Counted from the first letter of the stretch, positions 7,422 to 14,588 are shown. The stretch is DNA of 17,870 bases from JBGTKH01 sp041744735 (GCA_041744735.1 JBGTKH010000583.1:1-17870), one strand, 5' to 3'. Program-made: numbers and translations. Notes: generated by a model not told the origin, from the letters alone.

Positions 7422-9299
7422 ATGTCAGTCAAACGCATTTTTGAGTTCGCAGTAGTGGTGATTGCGTTATTGGCCGTGGCAGTTGCGAGCGAACGGGTTC
7501 GCCAAGACCTGAGTGCCCAACAAGCGTTGCAAGAGAATCCATTACTACGAGATTCGCCGGAGCGGCGCGCGCCGGCCAGCTTGGAAGGCGAACTCCAACG
7601 AGCCGTGCTCGTCGATATTTGGAGCAGCCGTCGGCGGGCCAGCGACTTCTGGCAACCTGACACGCGGGCCGTCGTGTTTGTTTTCATGCAACCCGACTGT
7701 CCTGTGGTCAATTTGTACTTGCCGCGGCTCATCGAACTCGAGAAACAATTGCGTGCCGAAGGCGTTCAGTTTCTCGGAATCTACTCCAGCAACGGAGAAA
7801 CTTTGAGCAGCATCGCGGCCCACGCTCAAGACTTCCGCATGCCGTTCCCTGTGCTCCAGGACAAACAGAACGTGCTGGCTGATCTGCTCCATGCCGAACG
7901 GACTTCGGAAGTCGTAGTTGTCGACGATCAGTTTGAAAAACGTTACCAGGGACTCATCGATGACCAATACCGGGCCGGCGGTCGTAAAGCAAATGCCGGC
8001 GAAAACTATTTGGAACATGCGCTGACGCAAGTCTTATCGGGCCAGCAAGTCACCACGTCGAAAACGTTAGCGACCGGATGTTTGATTGAGCGCTGGAAAC
8101 CGAATCGACAGTTCAAATCGGTGACATTTTCCAAGGACGTGGCACCGATCATTCAAGAGAAGTGCCAGGCGTGTCACCGGCCAGGACAGATTGGTCCGTT
8201 TCCGCTGCTCACGTACGAAGACGCGCAAAGTCACTCGAGCATGATCGAAGAAGTGGTCCTCGACCGCCGCATGCCGCCGTGGCATGCGGTCACCGATGAG
8301 AAAAAGTTCGGCCCCTTTGCCAACGACCGGCGTCTAACCGATGAGCAAATTGACACGCTTGAAGCCTGGGTGCAAACCGGTGCGGCCGAAGGCGATCCCA
8401 GCGATTTGCCGCCGCCCAAGCAGTGGGAGTCCGATTGGCTGATCGGCACTCCCGACGTCGTGCTATCGATGGACAAAGAGTATGACGTTCCGGCAGCAGG
8501 CGTGTTGCCCTACCTTTACTTTTCCGTCAATACCAACTTCCAAGAGGACGTGTGGGTACAGGCGACCGAGGCCAAGCCGGGAGACGCCGGCGTCGTGCAT
8601 CACATGAACGTGCACGTCACGCGGCCTGGGCTGCGTCTCTTTGGGTTGCTGGCCTCTTGGCAACTCTACGGCCTGCATGGAGAACGCACTCGCGTCATCG
8701 CCAATTACACGCCGGGTGAATCGCTCAGGGTCTACCCGGAAAACTACGCGGTGCGGATTCCCAAAGGTTCGACGCTGACGTTTGAAGTGCATTACACGCC
8801 TAATGGCAAAGCCACGAAGGATCGCTCGTCCGTTGGCATTGTGTTTGCCAAGGAGCCGCCAGAGCACGAGGTCAGGACGCATGGCATGGCCAAAAACGGT
8901 TTTAGAATTCCACCTGGTGCTGCGGATTACGTGTTCGAGAATGAGCTTGCATTCGACAAAGACATCCGCGTTTTGAATCTCAAGCCGCACATGCATACGC
9001 GCGGGAAGAATTGGCGCTACGAGTTGGTTTATCCCGACGGCCGCGTCGAATCGCTGCTGTCTGTGCCGCGCTGGGATTACGAATGGCAGAGTATCTACGA
9101 ATTCAAGAACCCGGTACTCGTTCCGGCGGGCACCAAAATCCGCGCCGTCGTGGGCTGGGACAATTCGGTCCACAACCCCAACAATCCCGACCCATCGGCC
9201 GAGGTCCGTTTCGGCCTGAAGTCGGAAGACGAAATGATGGTCGGCTGGGTTACGTATTTTGAAGAGCCCTTACAAGAGGAGTCGGTGGCGCAACAATAG
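7422..9299 (+). CDS. Exported redoxin-cytochrome c-copper type II monooxygenase fusion
   Basis: A 625-residue exported protein with three parts. Signal peptide or anchor about 1-23. A redoxin (thioredoxin-like) domain, about 57-205, has a single Cys93 in CPVVN instead of CxxC. A short cytochrome c region, about 233-320, has one heme site CQACH (248-252) and Met284 in RMPPWH as a possible axial ligand. The C-terminal half, about 340-612, resembles the catalytic core of PHM/dopamine beta-monooxygenase. It has His393-His394 (VVHHMNVHV) and His457 for one copper, and His523 and His525 (HMHTRG) with Met605 or Met606 (DEMMVGW) for the other. The architecture suggests an oxidation in the periplasm with electrons passed through heme and thiol. 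ATG 7422 follows GGAG at 7410-7413. It has its own sigma54 promoter and is 59 bp from the next gene. The substrate is unknown. Domain calls are strong; the reaction is inferred. Confidence 0.9.
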   Translation: MSVKRIFEFAVVVIALLAVAVASERVRQDLSAQQALQENPLLRDSPERRAPASLEGELQRAVLVDIWSSRRRASDFWQPDTRAVVFVFMQPDCPVVNLYLPRLIELEKQLRAEGVQFLGIYSSNGETLSSIAAHAQDFRMPFPVLQDKQNVLADLLHAERTSEVVVVDDQFEKRYQGLIDDQYRAGGRKANAGENYLEHALTQVLSGQQVTTSKTLATGCLIERWKPNRQFKSVTFSKDVAPIIQEKCQACHRPGQIGPFPLLTYEDAQSHSSMIEEVVLDRRMPPWHAVTDEKKFGPFANDRRLTDEQIDTLEAWVQTGAAEGDPSDLPPPKQWESDWLIGTPDVVLSMDKEYDVPAAGVLPYLYFSVNTNFQEDVWVQATEAKPGDAGVVHHMNVHVTRPGLRLFGLLASWQLYGLHGERTRVIANYTPGESLRVYPENYAVRIPKGSTLTFEVHYTPNGKATKDRSSVGIVFAKEPPEHEVRTHGMAKNGFRIPPGAADYVFENELAFDKDIRVLNLKPHMHTRGKNWRYELVYPDGRVESLLSVPRWDYEWQSIYEFKNPVLVPAGTKIRAVVGWDNSVHNPNNPDPSAEVRFGLKSEDEMMVGWVTYFEEPLQEESVAQQ

Positions 9300-9358
9300 A
9301 CATTGTTAGCCTCATTTCTTAAACACACCAATTTAAGTTTCACAGAAGGAGATAAGTG

Positions 9359-10066
9359 ATGATTGCGAGACGCATGTTTCTTCTCATAACAATTGTGGCG
9401 GCCATGTTTGTCGCACTGGGCCCGCAACAGGCTGATGCCGACCACCAGCGGTACCGCCACCACAACGGTTATTGGTGGTACCAGACCGACAACGATGGCT
9501 GGGTCTACTACAACGACGGGCGTTGGTACAACACGCGTGGTTCGCTGTATTCGCATTCGGGAGCCCACCATCATCCATACCGCTACCACAACGGTTATTG
9601 GTGGTATCGAACCGGCAACGACGGCTGGGTGTATCATCGCAATGGACGATGGTACGACACCCATGGTTCACTTTATACGCGGGCTCACGTAGGCGTAGAC
9701 GTCGGGGGCGGGCTTCGCGGGCGCGTGGATGCCGACGTGCGAACTGGTGGATCGGCACATGCCCACGGATCGCCGTACCGCTACCACGACGGTCACTGGT
9801 GGTATCGCAACAATAACGGCGGCTGGGTCTATTATCGCGACGGGTCCTGGTTCGATACGCGCGGGACCCTGCATTCGCAAGGTCGCGGCGGCGTTCAGAT
9901 CGACGGTGGAAATGTCATTCGCGATCTGGACTCGAACATTCGCGGTAACGCACGCGGCACGTTCGACGGCCGCGGCGGTAATTCGATTCCCCGCGGCGGA
10001 ACGGGCGGCGGCGGAACTGGTGGCGGCGTGAACATCGGCGGCGGACTGCGGGGACTGATTCCCTAA
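9359..10066 (+). CDS. Secreted Tyr/Trp/His-rich triple-repeat protein
   Basis: A 235-residue exported protein: signal peptide about 1-25 (cleavage near QADA-DHQ), three 33-residue repeats, then a Gly-rich tail. The repeats start at residues 32, 74 and 140 (DNA 9452, 9578, 9776). They share the core YRYHNGYWWY, then NDGWVYY, GRWYDTRGSLY. Each is crowded with aromatic and His residues. The linker after repeat 2 has alternating Val/Asp/Gly (VGVDVGGGLRGRVDADV), and the tail (about 173-235) is Gly/Arg/Asn-rich. I do not recognise the family. A start at ATG 9359 is preferred over GTG 9356 because AGGAG at 9347-9351 then has 7-nt spacing. It follows the copper enzyme by 59 bp with no strong terminator between, so both are probably on one sigma54 transcript. 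It may be a substrate, scaffold or metal binder for that enzyme; this is inference. Confidence 0.85.
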   Translation: MIARRMFLLITIVAAMFVALGPQQADADHQRYRHHNGYWWYQTDNDGWVYYNDGRWYNTRGSLYSHSGAHHHPYRYHNGYWWYRTGNDGWVYHRNGRWYDTHGSLYTRAHVGVDVGGGLRGRVDADVRTGGSAHAHGSPYRYHDGHWWYRNNNGGWVYYRDGSWFDTRGTLHSQGRGGVQIDGGNVIRDLDSNIRGNARGTFDGRGGNSIPRGGTGGGGTGGGVNIGGGLRGLIP

Positions 10067-10115
10067 CAAGCGTGGCCGTGGAACAACCGTCACTGACCGA
10101 ACGCTGCTTCAGTTC

Positions 10116-10442
10116 ATGGGGCACGTCTTTAACATGCCGAGTATCGGCATGCTGGATTCGTGCCCCATTTTTACGCGCTCGCTCGGCCGCATCTACTCGA
10201 GTATCCTGGCCGCCCGGTTTTGCATCCAACAGGCTGGGTTTGGCGGATGCGCCGTTGAGATTAACGCCCGGCACCACGCTGAGGAATTGACCTACAAGAG
10301 CATCTTGCTAAAGGAAGCCGTCGCGTCCGGGCGCGTTCAGATTATCTCGGCCGTCCATTCACTCACCACCGGCGAGGTGCGTTGGTTGACTTCTCCCAAT
10401 GACGTTGCGGACGACAAATCTCAGGAACCGCCGCGCGAATAA
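10116..10442 (+). CDS. Doubtful ORF; C-terminal half like beta-carbonic anhydrase tail
   Basis: A 108-residue frame with ATG at 10116 and no convincing ribosome site. Residues about 60-90 (LLKEAVASGRVQIISAVHSL, then TTGEVRWL) look like the last helix and strand of beta-carbonic anhydrases, where a consensus such as G-x-V-x-I-V-G-A-x-Y-x-L-x-T-G-x-V is usual. The zinc ligands of that family (CxDSR and HxxC) are absent, since the N-terminal two thirds are missing. The first codons lie over a perfect hairpin at 10133-10151. I read it as either a small unknown gene or a truncated remnant. It lies 49 bp after the repeat-protein gene and could be in the same transcript. Family resemblance is from memory of the motif only. 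Confidence 0.35.
   Translation: MGHVFNMPSIGMLDSCPIFTRSLGRIYSSILAARFCIQQAGFGGCAVEINARHHAEELTYKSILLKEAVASGRVQIISAVHSLTTGEVRWLTSPNDVADDKSQEPPRE
10133..10151. other. Perfect 8-bp hairpin after the secreted repeat gene
   Basis: CATGCCGA, GTA, TCGGCATG forms an 8-bp stem with a 3-nt loop, 67 nt beyond the stop codon at 10066. There is no T-run after it, so a Rho-independent terminator is not supported; an operator or transcript-end structure is possible. It overlaps the start of the doubtful ORF at 10116. Confidence 0.4.
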
Positions 10443-10454
10443 GTCGCGACCAAT

Positions 10455-10510
10455 GTAGGACGGACGTCCACGTCCGTCCAAATCCGAAGGACAGACGATG
10501 GCATCTGTCC
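10455..10510 (+). repeat. GTAG-headed hairpin of a second type plus a related hairpin
   Basis: GTAG at 10455-10458 is followed by a hairpin with stem GACGGAC/GTCCGTC (10459-10465 and 10472-10478) and a 6-nt loop; G10458 and C10479 extend it to 8 bp. Ten bases later GGACAGA (10489-10495) pairs with TCTGTCC (10504-10510) around an 8-nt loop. The first has the same plan (GTAG then stem-loop) as the elements at 1161, 1703, 3052 and 12644 but another stem sequence. Both lie in the 240-bp gap 10443-10682, which otherwise holds nothing recognisable. Confidence 0.6.
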
Positions 10511-10682
10511 GAAAAGCATGCGTGCGCGCTGCAACCTTATTAAGTTTTATCTCGCGCGGCGGGAATATCTCGCGGCGGTTGTGGATCAAACCTCTCAGAA
10601 CGCCATGGCGCATACTCGACGGTCACGCATGTTAAAGATCGTGGCCGGCTAGCTCAGGTCCATTCCTCTAAGGAGCATAGCG

Positions 10683-12617
10683 ATGATGCGCAATTGGTTT
10701 GCCGCGGCACTTGCGACGGGATGGTTGTTCTTTCTGATCGGGTGCGGTGAAAACAGTCGCGAGGGTGCGAGCAGCGTCGCGGAATCACCGGCCCAGACGT
10801 CAACTCCTCTCGCGGATGCCGCGGCAGAGGATCGACAGTTTCCGCACGCCGAATCGACGGCTCCAACGCCAATTCGACCGGATCAAGGCCAAGCGCCGGG
10901 AATGGGCGGCGACAAATTCGACGTGATTGTTGACAATCCATTCTTGGCGGTCAAAGACAGCCCGCTCTCGACTTTCTCGATCGACGTTGACACGGCGTCA
11001 TACGCAAAGACGCGCACGTACCTGTTCGATCATCGCACGTTTCCTCCGCCGGACGCCGTGCGGATCGAAGAGTTGATCAACTATTTCGATTACTCGTACG
11101 CGCCGCCGGCCGACGAACGTCCCTTCGCCGCGCACATCGAATCGGCGGAATGCCCATGGCGAGCCGAGCATCGACTGGTGAGAATCGGCATCAAGGGCCG
11201 CGAGATCGACGAGCAGCGTCCGTCCAGCAACTTAGTGTTCCTGCTGGATGTTTCCGGCTCGATGAACTACCCGAACAAGCTGCCGCTGATGGTTCGCGGT
11301 CTGAAGTTGCTTGTGCAGCAGCTCGACGAAAACGACCGCGTGGCGATTGTCGTGTACGCCGGCGCCGCCGGTTTGGTGCTGCCCGGCACGCATGGCGCCG
11401 ACAAGGCGACAATTCTCGACGCACTGGATCGGCTGCGTGCCGGAGGATCGACCAACGGCGGGCAGGGAATTCAATTGGCGTATCAGACGGCGCTGGAAAA
11501 CTTCATTCCCGGCGGCGTCAACCGCGTGATTCTGTGCACCGACGGCGATTTCAACGTCGGCACAACCAGCACCGGCGAACTGGTGCGGCTGGCCGAAACG
11601 AACGCCAAGACCGGCGTTTACCTGAGCGTGCTAGGGTTCGGCATGGGCAACTTAAACGACGCGATGCTGGAACAACTCTCGAACAAGGCCAACGGCAATT
11701 ACGCGTTCATCGACACGGATGCGGAAGCGTACAAGGTGCTGGTCCAGCAGATGAGCGCCACGCTGGTCACGATCGCTAAAGACGTGAAAATTCAAGTCGA
11801 GTTCAATCCGGCGTTCGTCGCGGCCTATCGGTTGATCGGTTACGAGAATCGCGCCCTGGCCGACCGCGATTTCAACGATGACAAAAAGGACGCCGGAGAA
11901 ATCGGCGCGGGACATACGGTGACGGCCCTATACGAACTGACGATGTCCGGCGAACCCAGCTACAGCGCAACGGCCGAGGTCGATCCGCTGAAATATCAGC
12001 AGCAGCGTCCGTTGTCGCCAGCGGCCGGCAGCGGCGAATTGCTGAATCTGAAGCTGCGTTACAAATTGCCTGATTCGGACGAGAGCACGCTCGTAACGTA
12101 TCCGGTTTCAAGTCATCATGGAAAACGCTTCTCCGCCGCGTCGCCCGATTTCCAATTCGCCGCCGCCGTCGCTTCGTTTGGAATGCTGCTGCGAAACTCG
12201 CCGCACAAAGGCGGCTCGACATACGACGCCGTGCTAGAAATCGCCGGCTCATCATTGGGCCGCGATCAACACGGCTACCGCGCCGAGTTTCTGCGGCTGG
12301 TACAAACGGCCCGGCAACTGGACACACCCCGGCCTTCTGTGGGCTACGCCGAACCGCCGTCATCGCTCTACGAACCGCCGCGTACCGTTCGCGCCGTTGT
12401 GCCTCACCAGATTCCTCAACCTCAGGAACAACTGCCCCAGCATTTGGCGGTGGCCAGCGGCTCCCTGTCGCATCTCGCTCAATCACCCGTTGCGTTCGCG
12501 CTGGGCATCTTCGTCGGGCTTGCCGCATCCTCTGCGATGCTGATCTTGTGCGTGAACCTGCTGTATCGCCGACCCAACTGGGACGCTGATCTCAAAAGCC
12601 TCGGCAAGCATCTTTAG
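10683..12617 (+). CDS. VWA domain lipoprotein (YfbK-like)
   Basis: A 644-residue protein with the YfbK layout. A lipoprotein signal ends in LIGC (Cys21). A low-complexity Ser/Ala/Pro linker (about 24-75) precedes the family's N-terminal domain (about 79-170; STFSIDVDTASY). The von Willebrand A domain (about 183-350) has the metal site DVSGSM (Asp189, Ser191, Ser193) and a later acidic CTDGD (Asp287). A DUF3520-like C-terminal region follows (about 365-545). Unusually, a membrane helix lies near the end (about 603-627) followed by a basic tail, so the protein may be fixed to the membrane at both ends. ATG 10683 follows AGGAG at 10671-10675 by 7 nt; ATG 10686 is an alternative. Function in the family is unclear (cell-envelope binding is likely). 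It seems to be a single-gene unit, convergent with the DinB gene. Confidence 0.93.
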   Translation: MMRNWFAAALATGWLFFLIGCGENSREGASSVAESPAQTSTPLADAAAEDRQFPHAESTAPTPIRPDQGQAPGMGGDKFDVIVDNPFLAVKDSPLSTFSIDVDTASYAKTRTYLFDHRTFPPPDAVRIEELINYFDYSYAPPADERPFAAHIESAECPWRAEHRLVRIGIKGREIDEQRPSSNLVFLLDVSGSMNYPNKLPLMVRGLKLLVQQLDENDRVAIVVYAGAAGLVLPGTHGADKATILDALDRLRAGGSTNGGQGIQLAYQTALENFIPGGVNRVILCTDGDFNVGTTSTGELVRLAETNAKTGVYLSVLGFGMGNLNDAMLEQLSNKANGNYAFIDTDAEAYKVLVQQMSATLVTIAKDVKIQVEFNPAFVAAYRLIGYENRALADRDFNDDKKDAGEIGAGHTVTALYELTMSGEPSYSATAEVDPLKYQQQRPLSPAAGSGELLNLKLRYKLPDSDESTLVTYPVSSHHGKRFSAASPDFQFAAAVASFGMLLRNSPHKGGSTYDAVLEIAGSSLGRDQHGYRAEFLRLVQTARQLDTPRPSVGYAEPPSSLYEPPRTVRAVVPHQIPQPQEQLPQHLAVASGSLSHLAQSPVAFALGIFVGLAASSAMLILCVNLLYRRPNWDADLKSLGKHL

Positions 12618-12619
12618 TC

Positions 12620-12639
12620 CGCGGTTTTGAAACCCCGCG
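12620..12639. terminator. Possible terminator hairpin after the VWA gene
   Basis: CGCGGTTT and AAACC-C-CGCG pair around TG with a single bulged C, starting 3 nt after the stop codon. No T-run follows. It stands directly before repeat element D in an 87-bp convergent junction. Confidence 0.3.
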
Positions 12640-12643
12640 TCGC

Positions 12644-12688
12644 GTAGCGGAATTCGTGAGAATTCCGAAGTTTCACAACTTCGGCTAC
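12644..12688. repeat. Inverted pair of GTAG hairpins (element D)
   Basis: Two 8-bp hairpins sit back to back between GTAGC (12644) and GCTAC (12688). The left is CGGAATTC-GTGA-GAATTCCG. The right, read on the minus strand from its GTAG, is CCGAAGTT-GTGA-AACTTCGG. The arms differ at six positions, which form three base pairs (6/23, 10/19, 12/17 counted from GTAG); every change is matched. Loop GTGA replaces the GCCA of elements A-C. The element lies 27 nt from the VWA stop and 17 nt from the DinB stop, in the middle of a convergent junction. Confidence 0.88.
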
Positions 12689-12704
12689 GGTTTTGAGATG
12701 CCTT

Positions 12705-13196
12705 CTAGGCGTGCGCCGCCTTGTACAAATTGAAAGTGATGTGGGCCTGGCCCTGATGATGCGCCTCGTGCCAGCCGATGATGTGCAGGATGGCCAGCAT
12801 CGGCAGGCCGCGCTCTTTGAAGCCTTCGGGGATCTCGTCCAGCCGCTCGTCGCCGTAGCGCGACAGTGTATCGAGCAAATGCTCGCGGGCTTCGTTTAAC
12901 ACACGGCGGATTTCGGCCGGCGCGGGAATGTTGTCGTCGGGAGTGCTGCCGCCGCGAAAACGCGGCCAGAGGTCGCTGAACGTCCGCGGTTTGTCCGGCC
13001 CCAGCCGCTCGCTGGCGAAGATCTCCTCGGTGATCCCGACGTGCATCAACTGCCACGCCACATGCGCCCGCCCGGGACCGGGCCGCCAACCCAACACCTT
13101 CACCGGGTCCGGCTCCTGCTCGATCTTGTCCAGCAGGCCCAGTGTCCGCACGCGATTGAATTCGTAACTTTTGATGAGTGTTTCGACGGTGTTCAT
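12705..13196 (-). CDS. DinB family protein
   Basis: A 163-residue four-helix protein of the DinB/YfiT superfamily, whose members bind a metal through three His and often act as thiol-dependent transferases. Likely ligands are His52 (WQLMHVGITEE), His143 and His147 (IIGWHEAHHQGQAH), the usual H...HxxxH pattern. ATG 13196 or ATG 13205 can be the start; neither has a strong ribosome site. With 13205 the start is 1 nt after the TAA of the upstream gene (13209-13207), which favours translational coupling. The open frame extends up to 13274 inside the upstream gene and that part is not credible. There is no signal peptide. The substrate is unknown. Its partner gene encodes an exported protein, so shared function is not obvious. 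Confidence 0.88.
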   Translation of the reverse strand: MNTVETLIKSYEFNRVRTLGLLDKIEQEPDPVKVLGWRPGPGRAHVAWQLMHVGITEEIFASERLGPDKPRTFSDLWPRFRGGSTPDDNIPAPAEIRRVLNEAREHLLDTLSRYGDERLDEIPEGFKERGLPMLAILHIIGWHEAHHQGQAHITFNLYKAAHA

Positions 13197-13206
13197 GGCG
13201 GTCATC

Positions 13207-13509
13207 TTATCGCGTGGCGCGGCGGAAGGCAACGAACCCTCGTGAGTAGCCGGATGGATTGCAGACCGGGCCAACGTATTCCCAGCCGGCCCTGGTCAAG
13301 TCATTGAATTGCTGATCAAACCGCTCCGCGTTCTTCTTCCCATCCGGGTCGGTGCGATAATCTCCCTCGTGATGAAACACGACCACCTTATACTCCCACC
13401 GACTCGAAGTCTGTGCAGAGACTTGGGGAGAGAGTGGTAGCAAGCCAACTGACGCAACAGCCCCAATGAGCACTACCGCTAAAACTCCACAGGCCAACTT
13501 CCAAGACAT
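13207..13509 (-). CDS. Small exported DUF4177-like protein
   Basis: A 100-residue protein with a signal peptide of about 32 residues (cleavage near QVSA-QTS). The mature part is one small alpha/beta unit: it opens with WEYKVVVF, has a helix with FDQQFNDLTRAG, then GWEYVGP and a closing strand GFVAFRR. This WEYK...GWE...FRR pattern is that of DUF4177, usually found as a stand-alone small domain of unknown role. The start ATG 13509 is well supported by GGAGGT 5 nt upstream (13515-13520 on the minus strand). It is directly followed by the DinB gene. A perfect hairpin (GCGGCG, AAA, CGCCGC, 13535-13549) lies just upstream of its ribosome site and could end the preceding transcript or act in regulation. 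Confidence 0.8.
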   Translation of the reverse strand: MSWKLACGVLAVVLIGAVASVGLLPLSPQVSAQTSSRWEYKVVVFHHEGDYRTDPDGKKNAERFDQQFNDLTRAGWEYVGPVCNPSGYSRGFVAFRRATR

Positions 13510-13534
13510 AGCACACCTCCATCATTGATAGACC

Positions 13535-13634
13535 GCGGCGAAACGCCGCATGGCCGAACGCCAAACATAACCCGCCGGAAACCGCCCGGCAATCGACTCT
13601 CCAACAGCAACCAAGCCTCACCGGACGGTTTCCG
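13535..13634. other. Intergenic hairpin and spaced inverted repeat
   Basis: Between two minus-strand genes, GCGGCG and CGCCGC (13535-13549) pair around AAA. In addition CGGAAACCG (13576-13584) is perfectly inverted as CGGTTTCCG (13626-13634) with 41 nt between. No T-tract terminator is visible on the minus strand. The gap of 158 bp holds no other recognisable feature. Confidence 0.35.
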
Positions 13635-13667
13635 CTCGCGTTCATGTTTTTGTTGCGCTGGGGGTGC

Positions 13668-14588
13668 CTATTCGCCGTCGCGATTTCCCGCACCACGCGC
13701 GGTGCCATCCATAGAGTAAAACGTATTGTGACACTTCGGCCCGCCTGGAAATGGCGTGCCGTTCGGCACAATGAAAGCTCGTGAATGTGCGCCATAGAGC
13801 CCATCGGGCAATGCGCATTCCTTAAGCACAACGTAGGTAAAGCCAGCTCGCATGTAGTGCTCCACGCGCAACTCTGGGTTGAAGCGCTTGAATTTTTCAC
13901 TTGCCTTGTCGACCCAGGCGTCGATGTCGGCCTGCGTCGCCAACCGCAACTGGCCGTCGGTTACGAGTTGGTCGAGGCCCCTTTGCCCGGCCAATGGGCG
14001 GGGTCCGGAAACGTATTCCTTGATGGTCAACTCATTCGAGTAGACTATCTCCTTGTCGTTTTCAGGGGCGGCGCCGATGTTAAAGACGCCGTGATTCGGC
14101 TTGTTGATGAATTTATCGATCTCTTTGCCAACCAGTTTCTTCACCGTTTCATTCATGGCGAGCAATTCACGAGACGCGCCGTAAGCGCAGAAATAGGGAA
14201 ATTCCCCCTTGTTCTCGTACGACGAGATGGCGTGCGGTGTTTTCCTTTCGATCCCGACAAGAGCTTGAGTGTGATATCCGCTGACCAGCACACCAGCGAG
14301 TTCGGTTTGCGCTGTTCGGCCAACCCGCCAAACTGTCGGCTCGTACGCAGTCAACACGATGACCACGGGCTTTGTAGGGCAGTTGACGATGACATCGACC
14401 TGTACAGCGTCATGCCCACTGTCGTCGAGCTGAATGTCGAGTGTTTTCGGGCTGCCATAGGTTCCCACCGCATAGACATCAAAGTCTGCTGGCAGTTTGC
14501 CCAAAACGTTCGGTGGCTCGTCCGCGAGCATGACCGTGCCAACGAAGTTCACTGCTACGAAAAGTAGGACGCGAGACGTGTGAATCAT
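13668..14588 (-). CDS. Exported protein of unknown function
   Basis: A 306-residue protein with a signal peptide (about 1-22, VNFVGTVMLA-DEPP). I do not recognise a named domain. Visible landmarks are an early beta-rich part with VVIVLTAYEPTVWRV, then GVLVSGYHTQALVGI, a helical NETVKKLVGKEIDKF, and a late TYVVLKECALPDGLYGAHSR. Cys count is low. The pattern of a beta domain with an AYEPxxWRV strand and SGYHxQ strand is something I associate with recurring exported planctomycete proteins, without known function. ATG 14588 was chosen because AAGGAGG lies 8 nt upstream (14597-14603); the frame extends to 14669 but has no ribosome site there. It is transcribed towards the DUF4177/DinB pair with a 158-bp gap. 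Confidence 0.8.
   Translation of the reverse strand: MIHTSRVLLFVAVNFVGTVMLADEPPNVLGKLPADFDVYAVGTYGSPKTLDIQLDDSGHDAVQVDVIVNCPTKPVVIVLTAYEPTVWRVGRTAQTELAGVLVSGYHTQALVGIERKTPHAISSYENKGEFPYFCAYGASRELLAMNETVKKLVGKEIDKFINKPNHGVFNIGAAPENDKEIVYSNELTIKEYVSGPRPLAGQRGLDQLVTDGQLRLATQADIDAWVDKASEKFKRFNPELRVEHYMRAGFTYVVLKECALPDGLYGAHSRAFIVPNGTPFPGGPKCHNTFYSMDGTARGAGNRDGE

Noticed and set aside
8463..9173. 236-residue minus-strand ORF
   Set aside because: Antisense shadow of the copper monooxygenase domain.
13785..14567. 260-residue plus-strand ORF
   Set aside because: Antisense to the exported protein gene, which has a signal peptide and a strong ribosome site.
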